From: an uncultured Prevotella sp.
GTDB taxonomy: Bacteria > Bacteroidota > Bacteroidia > Bacteroidales > Bacteroidaceae
Assembly (NCBI GenBank): GCA_900553155.1
Contig: USCM01000146.1
Coordinates: 1 to 5,323, forward strand
DNA: 5,323 bases
Direction: 5' to 3'
A model generated the notes under the pieces. The model saw only the letters and a list, made by a program, of their open reading frames with translations. It was not told where the DNA came from and searched no databases. The position numbers were made by a program, and so were the translations under genes. Within the stretch, counting starts at the first letter, position 1. Every line of letters starts with the position of its first letter. This document shows, piece by piece, positions 1 to 4,948 of this stretch.

Positions 1-1079
1 CGGGTTATGCCGCCCACCATGCCGCCAGCCTGCATACATCCGCCGAAGCACATGGCGCAGATGATGAGCCAGATGGTGGGCATCATACCAGCCATTCCGC
101 GTGTGGACACAAGGTCGGCAAGCATAGGGTTGTCCGAGTGTAGGGCGGTGCTGCCGTACACGCTCTTCATGGCAGCCTTAAACAGCGACGGGTCTATCTC
201 GCGCATAGCGTCGGTCTGGAACACCAAGCCAAACACCACAGCAAGCAGTATCGACAAGAAGAGGGTGATGACGGGTGGCACCTTGCGTGCTATCATCACA
301 CCCGTAAGCACCGGCACAAGCAGCAGCCACGGCGTGATGTTGAAGCGTGAGCCGAGCGACGAGGCAAAGGTGGCGATGTCCTGCGAACTGCTTGTTGAGC
401 AGAAGAAGCCTCCTACGGCAAAGATTATGAGTGCTATTGTGATAGACGGCACCGTGGTTATAAGCATATAGCGTATGTGCGAGAAGAGCGGCACACCAAG
501 CGACCCGGAGGCAAGGGTAGTGGTTTCGGACAGTGGCGAGATCTTGTCGCCAAAGTAGGCGCCCGATATAATGGCGCCAGCCACCCATCCGTCGTCAAAG
601 CCCTGTGCTCTGCCGATGCCCATAAGGGCAATGCCGATGGTGGCTATGGTGGTCCACGACGAGCCTGTCATAACGCTAACCAAGGCGCAGATAAGGCACG
701 ACGATGCAAGAAACACGTCGGGATGTATAACGTGCAAGCCGTAGTAGATAAGCGACGGCACCACACCGCTAACCATCCATGCGCCGCCAAGGGCACCGAT
801 AAGCAGCAGTATGACGAGTGCGCTTGCCACGCTCGACACGTTCTTCACTATGGCCTTCTCAAAGCTTGCCCATGGCACGTTGAGCATGCCCATACCTATA
901 AGTACGCACAGGGCAGACACAGCGAGCAGCGTTATCTGCGATGCGCCGTCGAGCGAGTTGCTGCCGAAGGCACGGATGGTGAACGTCAGCATTGCCACGA
1001 GCATAACGATAGGCATGAGCGACATTATGGCTGAGGGTCGCTTCTTGAGATGTTGTTCTTGTTTCGGGTTCTTTTCCAT
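1..1079 (-). CDS. nhaC: Na+/H+ antiporter, NhaC family (N-terminal 359 residues; continues at 4949-5323)
   Basis: This is an inner-membrane secondary transporter expected to exchange Na+ for H+ (family knowledge; the substrate is not proven by sequence). The ATG at 1079-1077 starts a charged 15-residue N-terminus (MEKNPKQEQHLKKRP), followed by a nearly continuous run of hydrophobic segments. I translated the whole frame to base 3 by hand and found no stop or frameshift. Family hallmarks are SSWTTIATIG at about residues 140-149 and GAYFGDKISPLSETTTLAS at about 173-191, the conserved core of NhaC proteins. GGCMQAGGM at about 346-354 begins the second conserved half. The frame runs off the left window edge after Gly-Ile-Thr and resumes in phase at the right edge with the same bases, giving 480 residues in total, normal for the family. 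It is GC-rich compared with the genes at 1464-3465. A Bacteroidota-type promoter and a leader palindrome lie upstream. The family call is near certain; the ion specificity is less so. Confidence 0.93.
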   Translation of the reverse strand, partial: MEKNPKQEQHLKKRPSAIMSLMPIVMLVAMLTFTIRAFGSNSLDGASQITLLAVSALCVLIGMGMLNVPWASFEKAIVKNVSSVASALVILLLIGALGGAWMVSGVVPSLIYYGLHVIHPDVFLASSCLICALVSVMTGSSWTTIATIGIALMGIGRAQGFDDGWVAGAIISGAYFGDKISPLSETTTLASGSLGVPLFSHIRYMLITTVPSITIALIIFAVGGFFCSTSSSQDIATFASSLGSRFNITPWLLLVPVLTGVMIARKVPPVITLFLSILLAVVFGLVFQTDAMREIDPSLFKAAMKSVYGSTALHSDNPMLADLVSTRGMAGMMPTIWLIICAMCFGGCMQAGGMVGGIT

Positions 1080-1102
1080 TTATTATATATAATGTCTGTG
1101 GT

Positions 1103-1120
1103 GTTGCATAAATATGCAAC
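1103..1120. promoter_or_regulatory. Perfect palindrome in the nhaC leader
   Basis: GTTGCATA, two A bases, then TATGCAAC form a perfect 18-base inverted repeat. If transcription starts near 1132, the palindrome lies near the 5' end of the nhaC mRNA. It could fold as an 8-bp hairpin in RNA, or serve as a dimeric DNA-binding site just downstream of the start. No T tract follows it on the minus strand, so it does not look like a terminator or attenuator. The function is unknown. Confidence 0.45.
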
Positions 1121-1137
1121 GGTTTGTAATTGGCGTG

Positions 1138-1169
1138 CAAAGGTACTGCTTATTTGCCTAAACTGCAAC
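1138..1169 (-). promoter_or_regulatory. Candidate Bacteroidota promoter for nhaC
   Basis: On the minus strand, TACCTTTG at 1145-1138 matches the Bacteroidota -7 consensus TAnnTTTG exactly. GTTG at 1169-1166 matches three of the four bases of the -33 TTTG, with 20 bases between the elements, the expected spacing. Transcription would start near 1132 and give a leader of roughly 50 bases before the ATG at 1079. This is the best two-element promoter in the window. Confidence 0.6.
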
Positions 1170-1260
1170 CCCATTGATACATAAATGCTTACCAATAGTG
1201 TATATTTATCTAAAAAGCGAATGGTCGGTGTATAAATATACGATGCACTTGTGGACATAA

Positions 1261-1327
1261 GAACAAGGTGATGTTCGTGTTATGAACGTATAATATATGG
1301 TCGTTAATGGACGTATAATATTAAGCC
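1261..1327. repeat. Degenerate tandem array of a ~25-base unit (copy A)
   Basis: Three imperfect units start at 1261, 1284 and 1309. The best unit (1284-1308) opens with GAACGTATAAT and closes with CGTTAAT; the third repeats GACGTATAATA, and the first is strongly diverged. The junction between units reads roughly TCGTTAATGAAC and is itself an imperfect palindrome. A second array of the same unit, in the same orientation, lies at 3702-3770. The TATAAT-like bases are not the usual Bacteroidota promoter form. A protein-binding array or an intergenic repeat family both fit. Confidence 0.65.
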
Positions 1328-1396
1328 TAAGCAACAAACAATTACTGGTTTATTAAAGTTTACATATTAGAAGATGGAAGATTAAGATATTTTGTG

Positions 1397-1404
1397 TAAA
1401 TTTG
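1397..1404 (+). promoter_or_regulatory. Candidate -7 element for the 1464-2589 gene pair
   Basis: TAAATTTG matches the Bacteroidota -7 consensus TAnnTTTG and lies 59 bases before the ATG at 1464. There is no good TTTG at the -33 position; only a weak TGG is present about 20 bases upstream. The call therefore rests on one element. Confidence 0.4.
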
Positions 1405-1463
1405 CGTACTATAATATACCGTCTTATACTTAAATATTAATTTACACTTAAATACTAAAGACA

Positions 1464-1868
1464 ATGAATGATAGAACAAAATTTATCTTAACCTATGTAG
1501 CTGGTATAGTTACAGGTGTTGTGTTGATAATGGCCGTTGGCTTTTTTATTGCAAAGTCACGAGCAACGTCAGCATCAAACGATGATGTAGTTATGTTTGA
1601 ACAACCTCGTGGTGTTGTGCCAGGTAAGGTATTCGAGGTCATGCAGGTCCTGTCTGATGGCAGCGCATTAGCTACAGTTGACGATGTGGAAAGTGGCAAT
1701 TTAGGAACAGTTGTTCTTTTTGTTGGTGATGAAAGTACGTCTTACTATGATAGTCAAAAGATAAATGTTCCAAAAGGCAAAGTTGTAAAACAAGTTGGTA
1801 CTTACGGCTATATGACACGTAATGATATGCATAAGACTGTGCCTATAGTGGAAATAATGGAAGAGTAA
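1464..1868 (+). CDS. Conserved-type small membrane-anchored protein, function unknown
   Basis: This 134-residue protein starts MNDRTKFIL, followed by one strong hydrophobic segment at about residues 7-30 (YVAGIVTGVVLIMAVGFFIA). A short Ser/Ala/Asn-rich linker leads into a soluble domain of about 95 residues. The N-terminus looks like a signal anchor without a lipoprotein Cys, so the domain most likely faces the periplasm. That domain is rich in Val and Gly, as in a small beta-fold: FEVMQVLSDGSALATV at about 57-72, GTVVLFVGDESTSYYDSQKINVPKGK at about 81-106, and a C-terminal KTVPIVEIMEE. I recall similar hypothetical proteins from Bacteroidales but cannot name a family. ATG 1464 is chosen because the membrane segment follows directly and an A-rich leader precedes it. 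The DUF4236 gene begins 28 bases after its stop on the same strand, so co-transcription is likely. Confidence 0.85.
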   Translation: MNDRTKFILTYVAGIVTGVVLIMAVGFFIAKSRATSASNDDVVMFEQPRGVVPGKVFEVMQVLSDGSALATVDDVESGNLGTVVLFVGDESTSYYDSQKINVPKGKVVKQVGTYGYMTRNDMHKTVPIVEIMEE

Positions 1869-1896
1869 ATGGAATATATAAAGCATATAAATAGCT

Positions 1897-2589
1897 ATGG
1901 GACTACAGTTTAGAAAAAGTGTAAAGATTGCGCCAGGGGTTAAAATAAACTTCGGCAAGAAAGGTACGAGTGTAAGTGTTGGGCCTCGTAGCGCAAAGAT
2001 AACAACCGGAACAAATGGTACACATGTAAGTGCAGGAATACCAGGAACAGGATTGTATTATAGAGAAAAAGTATCTGGGAAAAGCAAAGGAAATAATAAT
2101 AAACAATCAAGTAAAATACAGAATTATCAGATGCAATCAGGTACACCGCCATTACGTACAAAAGGTGAAAACAGTATCTATGGAATAATATTTGTAATTA
2201 TAGCATTCTTTTGTTTCTGTGGTGCTATAGGAGCCTCACTTCAGCCAATAGGACGAGTAATAATTGGAGGGGTTGGAGCTTTCTCTGTTTTAGGAGCTGT
2301 TACTTTTTTAACCGCTAAAAGCTCTGATGATACCGATAAAGAGAAAAGTAATAATCGGCTTATAAAGAATCCGTTTTGTTTTACTCTTGGGGTATTGGTA
2401 ATTATAGGTTGTATTGTACTCTATATATGGTCAACCGGATGGGAATGGACAGGATATAGCAAAACTAATATTTATATTAAGTACGACTATTCTTGGTTTA
2501 AGTGGATATACTATCCTGTTTTAATGATTGTCGGTATAGTAGGTGCTAAGATAGTGCAAATGGGATTTACGGAAGAAAAATTTGAATAA
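1897..2589 (+). CDS. DUF4236 domain membrane protein
   Basis: The first ~55 residues are a clear DUF4236 domain: MGLQFRKSVKIAPGVKINFGKKG, then short repeating beta-strand-like stretches (SVSVGPRSAKITTG, THVSAG) ending in IPGTGLYY at about 48-55. The domain is widespread in bacteria, usually at the N-terminus of small uncharacterised proteins; no biochemical role is established that I can cite. A polar linker rich in Lys, Asn and Gln (about 56-92) follows. Four predicted membrane segments lie at about 95-115, 119-140, 160-179 and 203-221, separated by a charged loop (SSDDTDKEKSNN) and an aromatic loop rich in Trp and Tyr (178-202). The full length is 230 residues. It is AT-rich relative to nhaC. 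It follows the 134-residue gene closely and probably shares its transcript. The domain call is confident; the function is unknown. Confidence 0.88.
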   Translation: MGLQFRKSVKIAPGVKINFGKKGTSVSVGPRSAKITTGTNGTHVSAGIPGTGLYYREKVSGKSKGNNNKQSSKIQNYQMQSGTPPLRTKGENSIYGIIFVIIAFFCFCGAIGASLQPIGRVIIGGVGAFSVLGAVTFLTAKSSDDTDKEKSNNRLIKNPFCFTLGVLVIIGCIVLYIWSTGWEWTGYSKTNIYIKYDYSWFKWIYYPVLMIVGIVGAKIVQMGFTEEKFE

Positions 2590-2627
2590 CAATGTTGGGA
2601 AGTGATACAAGGTGTTCACCCACGAGT

Positions 2628-2672
2628 GACGCGTAGCGTCCAAAATCCTTTAAAATCGCGCCAAAGGCGCTC
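2628..2672. repeat. Pair of small three-base-loop hairpins
   Basis: GACGC-GTA-GCGTC at 2628-2640 and GCGCC-AAA-GGCGC at 2658-2670 are two perfect 5-bp stems with three-base loops, 17 bases apart, just after the DUF4236 gene. No T run follows either on the plus strand, so they are not standard intrinsic terminators. The same design recurs at 2762-2772 and 3783-3793. Confidence 0.55.
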
Positions 2673-2699
2673 TTAAATCCAAATATTATAGGTATAAGG

Positions 2700-2758
2700 A
2701 TCCGTGAATGACCAATCCGTGTGCATTAGTGATATCCGTGTCCCTTAGACCCGTGTCC
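2700..2758 (+). repeat. Degenerate ATCCGTG direct repeats
   Basis: ATCCGTG occurs at 2700-2706, 2715-2721 and 2734-2740, and a CCCGTGTCC variant follows at about 2750-2758, spaced 15-19 bases apart. Similar ATCCGTG strings are, from memory, common in Prevotella-type intergenic DNA. It lies in the convergent gap between the DUF4236 gene and the minus-strand membrane protein, and no open frame of interest runs through it. Confidence 0.5.
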
Positions 2759-2781
2759 ACTCGCCGTAGGCGGTGGACACG
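2752..2781. terminator. Strong hairpin between convergent genes, possible bidirectional terminator
   Basis: CGTGTCCAC (2752-2760) pairs with GTGGACACG (2773-2781), and inside it CGCC pairs with GGCG around a GTA loop, with one bulged T. This gives a stem of about 13 pairs. Neither side has a clear T run: the plus strand continues TAAAAATG. A classical intrinsic terminator is therefore not proven. Its place between the ends of a plus-strand pair and a minus-strand gene makes a transcription-ending or mRNA-end-protecting role reasonable. Confidence 0.45.
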
Positions 2782-2817
2782 TAAAAATGAATATCCCCAT
2801 AAAACTCCATAAAGAAT

Positions 2818-3465
2818 CTATCTTCTTTGTAGCCATATACATGCTCTGCGCAGCATATAGACAACATATAGTAAGGCTGCAGTAGTAGCAACAGAGTTGA
2901 GGATCTTAATAATAGTGATGCCGAGGCTGTCCGTGCCCAAAACCGTTGTACCAACTTCCTCTGCAACAGCTGTGATTATTTCCAACATAAAGCTTATGAT
3001 AAGGGCCTTGCCAAGCACTCGCAGCTCGCCATGATTACGGCGGAACAATCTAATGCCCATAATAAAAGTAATAAACAATGCAAGCATAGCAAGGAGCAAA
3101 CATATAAACATAATGAAAACAGAGGAATCGGAAGCAGTATCTGCCGTCCAGTTCTCAAGCAATTTTGCTTTTGAGGTATACCATAACTCCACGCCACTAC
3201 CGGCAATCTCACCAATTATTAGCAACAGACTACAATTACGCAAGTATCGCTCGCTCTTGTCTAATAATGATCTAAAGCAAAACCACATAACCACCAATGC
3301 TAATGTCTTACCAATAGTCTGGGTGGCAAAGGCTACATTAAAGGATGCGTTTGCTAATTTCATCGTTATACAGTTCTCGTGGATAAAGTCTAACAGCATG
3401 AAGGCTACATACAGATAGTAAGAATTTTTGACTATCTCCATTTTTCTGTTCTTTGTTATTGCCAT
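2818..3465 (-). CDS. Polytopic membrane protein, unknown family
   Basis: This 215-residue protein starts at the ATG at 3465-3463 with MAITKNRKMEIVK and ends at a TAG at 2820-2818. A second Met at residue 9 could also be the start. Hydrophobic stretches at about 15-30, 41-65, 79-97, 115-140, 150-170 and 182-204 suggest five or six membrane passes. The loops are short and basic: RSLLDKSERYLRN after the second segment and RLFRRNHGELR after the fourth. The tail is RRACIWLQRR. Under the positive-inside rule these loops would be cytoplasmic. I see no transporter, enzyme or sensor motif. An acidic pair, EE at 169-170, sits inside or at the edge of the fifth hydrophobic segment. It is AT-rich like the two plus-strand genes, transcribed convergently with them, and has its own candidate -7 element. 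Confidence 0.8.
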   Translation of the reverse strand: MAITKNRKMEIVKNSYYLYVAFMLLDFIHENCITMKLANASFNVAFATQTIGKTLALVVMWFCFRSLLDKSERYLRNCSLLLIIGEIAGSGVELWYTSKAKLLENWTADTASDSSVFIMFICLLLAMLALFITFIMGIRLFRRNHGELRVLGKALIISFMLEIITAVAEEVGTTVLGTDSLGITIIKILNSVATTAALLYVVYMLRRACIWLQRR

Positions 3466-3493
3466 TGTTTAGATATATTTATTTTGTGAAGTT

Positions 3494-3501
3494 CAAAAGT
3501 A
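3494..3501 (-). promoter_or_regulatory. Candidate -7 element for the 2818-3465 membrane protein
   Basis: Read on the minus strand, TACTTTTG is a perfect TAnnTTTG match 29 bases before the ATG at 3465, giving a leader of about 20 bases. No TTTG is visible at the -33 position. Confidence 0.45.
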
Positions 3502-3641
3502 ACAATAAATGCAATGAATGGTGTTTAAAACCAGTTCTAATTCGTGGAGATAGGAGGATATTACGTGAGCGATGGGCAAGGAATATAAGAGAACGGGTAT
3601 GCTCTATTTATTGTACATTTGCACCTGATAAGTTCGGAAAA

Positions 3642-3657
3642 GTGTCAAATTTGGCAC
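3642..3657. promoter_or_regulatory. Near-perfect palindrome, possible operator
   Basis: GTGTCAAATTTGGCAC reads almost the same on both strands: GTG/CAC and CAAATTTG pair, with a single T/G mismatch position on each side. It lies 21 bases after an isolated plus-strand TACATTTG. Symmetry and length suit a dimeric regulator, but no regulator gene is in the window and no gene starts close by. Confidence 0.3.
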
Positions 3658-3701
3658 AAATCAGAAGTTGTTAGTGTAGTACAAGTATTATTGCGTACAA
3701 A

Positions 3702-3770
3702 GAACGTTATACTTATGCTCGTTAATGAACGTATAATTTATGGTTCGTTAATGAACGTATAATAAGGTTT
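3702..3770. repeat. Tandem array of a ~26-base unit (copy B)
   Basis: Units start at 3702, 3727 and 3753. The central one (3727-3752) opens GAACGTATAATTTATGG and closes TTCGTTAAT. The unit at 3753 repeats GAACGTATAATA then decays, and the first matches at most positions. It is the better-preserved partner of the array at 1261-1327, in the same orientation, and the two bracket the AT-rich three-gene block. It is not a CRISPR array: the units are contiguous with no spacers. Confidence 0.7.
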
Positions 3771-3782
3771 GTTGATTAGCGT

Positions 3783-3835
3783 CGCCATAGGCGGCGAATC
3801 ATGCTTAACCTCGGGTGACCAGAGGGAACCCGAGG
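3783..3835. repeat. Mini-hairpin and 8-bp inverted repeat
   Basis: CGCC-ATA-GGCG at 3783-3793 is another small stem with a three-base loop. Then CCTCGGGT (3809-3816) pairs perfectly with ACCCGAGG (3828-3835) across an 11-base loop. No T run follows on the plus strand. Both lie beyond the terminator of the nucleotidyltransferase gene. Confidence 0.5.
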
Positions 3836-3850
3836 ATAGTGATGTATATA

Positions 3851-3894
3851 TAAAAAACTCTTCCCCTCGCTCGGCTTTGCCGAGCGAGGGGAAG
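3851..3894 (-). terminator. Intrinsic terminator of the nucleotidyltransferase gene
   Basis: A perfect 16-bp, GC-rich stem (3860-3875 with 3879-3894) has a three-base loop at 3876-3878. On the minus strand it begins 6 bases after the stop codon and is followed by GAGTTTTTTATA. This is a textbook Rho-independent terminator for the gene at 3901-4815. Confidence 0.9.
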
Positions 3895-3900
3895 CTATGT

Positions 3901-4815
3901 TTAGAACATCTTGTCAGGATAAACACCCTCGTCGTGAAGCTTCTGGAACTTCTCAACAACAGCCGGGCGATCCTCTGGATATGTTACGCCGAACCACTTA
4001 GATGTAGTGTCGAGCACCTCGCAAGTGGCTGTGCCGTCGTGGATGAGCTTGTCTACCATCAATGGGATGAAGAATTCGCTCTTCGGGTTCTCCATGTTCT
4101 TCGGGTCAGAGAGGAACTCCTTGAAGAACTCGTTGCTGTGCTTGAAGTAGTCAGGAGTAAAGCCCCAGAAGTTCATAGATACCGGAGTGTTGTCTGGTAT
4201 AGCTACCCATGTCTCGCCATCGTCGGCAAGATACTTAACAACACCGTCGAAACGCTGAATCTTTGTGCGCTCAACTACAGATGTGAGGTGGTGGTTCTCG
4301 TCGTTCTCGCATACGCCACGGCTAACAGTACCGCTGTCGGAGAGAGTGTTGCCTACGCGGAAGCCTACCATAGCATACTTGCCAGTAGAGCCTTCGGGCA
4401 GTTCGCTAAGCCACTTGCCAAGCACCTTGAAGGCGTCGCGGTCGTAGAAGTCGTCGCAGTTGAGCACGGCGAACGGCTCATTGATTACGCTTTCACCCAT
4501 CATCAATGCGTGGTTTGTACCCCAAGGCTTTGTGCGTCCCTCTGGACATGTGAAGCCTTCTGGCAGAGCGTCGAGAGCCTGGAACACGAGTTCGCATGGG
4601 ATATGACCCTCATATTTAGAAAGCACGATACGACGGAAGTCGTCCTCGAAATCTTTACGGATAACGAACACCAACTTGCCGAAACCGGCATTGATAGCGT
4701 CGTAGATAGAGTAGTCCATAATAGTTTCGCCGTGAGGACCTAATGTATCGAGCTGCTTAAGTCCACCGTAACGGCTGCCCATTCCGGCAGCAAGAAGGAA
4801 AAGTGTAGGTTTCAT
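3901..4815 (-). CDS. Sugar-phosphate nucleotidyltransferase (NTP_transferase family)
   Basis: This 304-residue cytoplasmic enzyme is expected to join a sugar 1-phosphate to a nucleoside triphosphate, releasing pyrophosphate and an NDP-sugar. The N-terminal signature LAAGMGSRYGGLKQ (about 8-21) is the nucleotide-binding G-x-G-S-R loop with the catalytic Lys region. KPWGTNHAL (about 96-104) corresponds to the base- and ribose-contacting segment. NCDDFYD (about 119-125) holds the Asp expected to bind Mg2+. SMNFWGF (about 213-219) and WFGVTYPEDRP (about 274-284) are C-terminal family motifs. Its length is close to GalU or RmlA, but the motifs differ from both, so the nucleotide and sugar are not assigned. 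The ATG at 4815 begins the signature strand directly (MKPTLFLLAAG). The gene looks monocistronic, with a candidate promoter at 4889-4896 and a strong terminator right after it. No kinase or glycosyltransferase partner is in the window. The family is confident, the substrate unknown. Confidence 0.93.
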   Translation of the reverse strand: MKPTLFLLAAGMGSRYGGLKQLDTLGPHGETIMDYSIYDAINAGFGKLVFVIRKDFEDDFRRIVLSKYEGHIPCELVFQALDALPEGFTCPEGRTKPWGTNHALMMGESVINEPFAVLNCDDFYDRDAFKVLGKWLSELPEGSTGKYAMVGFRVGNTLSDSGTVSRGVCENDENHHLTSVVERTKIQRFDGVVKYLADDGETWVAIPDNTPVSMNFWGFTPDYFKHSNEFFKEFLSDPKNMENPKSEFFIPLMVDKLIHDGTATCEVLDTTSKWFGVTYPEDRPAVVEKFQKLHDEGVYPDKMF

Positions 4816-4888
4816 AATCTTTTATTATTATGTTAGTTTATGTAAACAAATTCCGTGGTATGATATAGTGCTTAATCTATATCAACCA

Positions 4889-4896
4889 CAAAATTA
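4889..4896 (-). promoter_or_regulatory. Candidate -7 element for the nucleotidyltransferase
   Basis: On the minus strand TAATTTTG fits TAnnTTTG, 73 bases before the ATG at 4815. The -33 position, 20 bases further up, is a T run rather than TTTG. The element lies between the nhaC stop and the nucleotidyltransferase start, so the latter may be transcribed separately. Confidence 0.35.
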
Positions 4897-4948
4897 ACAA
4901 AATAGTATGAGATAAAAAAACATTGGGCGGAGATTTTTTCTTTTTCTT

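Larger units (their letters stand above)
1080..1463. other. Divergent intergenic region, non-coding
   Basis: These 384 bases separate the divergent nhaC and the 134-residue membrane-anchored gene. They hold the nhaC promoter and leader palindrome at the left, a degenerate repeat array in the middle (about 1261-1327) and a candidate plus-strand promoter at the right. Two copies of ACTTAAATA (1428-1436 and 1447-1455) lie just before the plus-strand ATG. I see no credible coding region, tRNA or conserved RNA in it. Confidence 0.6.
3466..3900. other. 435-base non-coding region
   Basis: This stretch lies between two minus-strand genes. From left to right it holds the candidate promoter of the membrane protein, an isolated plus-strand TAnnTTTG match (TACATTTG at 3614-3621) and the near-palindrome GTGTCAAATTTGGCAC at 3642-3657. 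After these come a repeat array (3702-3770), a CGCC-ATA-GGCG mini-hairpin (3783-3793), an 8-bp inverted repeat (3809-3835) and a strong terminator. A 73-codon plus-strand frame at 3453-3674 shows no recognisable domain and overlaps the start of the divergent gene, so I do not call it. Confidence 0.55.

Noticed and set aside
7..1092. Three plus-strand open frames of 93-185 codons across 7-471, 477-1034 and 811-1092
   Set aside because: They are antisense to nhaC, which I translated without interruption over the same bases. Their products have no recognisable domain and biased, low-complexity composition.
1261..1327. CRISPR or iteron reading of the ~25-base repeats
   Set aside because: The units abut without spacers, which excludes CRISPR. 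Iterons are possible in principle on a circle, but no Rep gene is present and the units are too degenerate to claim an origin.
3053..3418. A 121-codon plus-strand frame
   Set aside because: It is antisense to the 215-residue membrane protein, whose reverse-strand translation has regular hydrophobic segments; the plus frame has none.
3453..3674. A 73-codon plus-strand frame that reaches into the intergenic region
   Set aside because: It starts inside the first codons of the divergent membrane-protein gene, has no domain, and its best promoter match lies inside it rather than before it.
3769..4743. A 324-codon plus-strand open frame
   Set aside because: It lies wholly antisense to the nucleotidyltransferase, whose motifs, promoter and terminator are clear. 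Its translation shows no domain, and it is a by-product of the real gene's codon bias.
4913..4938. A run of A bases and a run of T bases flanking 13 bases after the nhaC stop, as an intrinsic terminator
   Set aside because: The stem would be only A-T pairs with a large loop, so it would be unstable; I do not call it.
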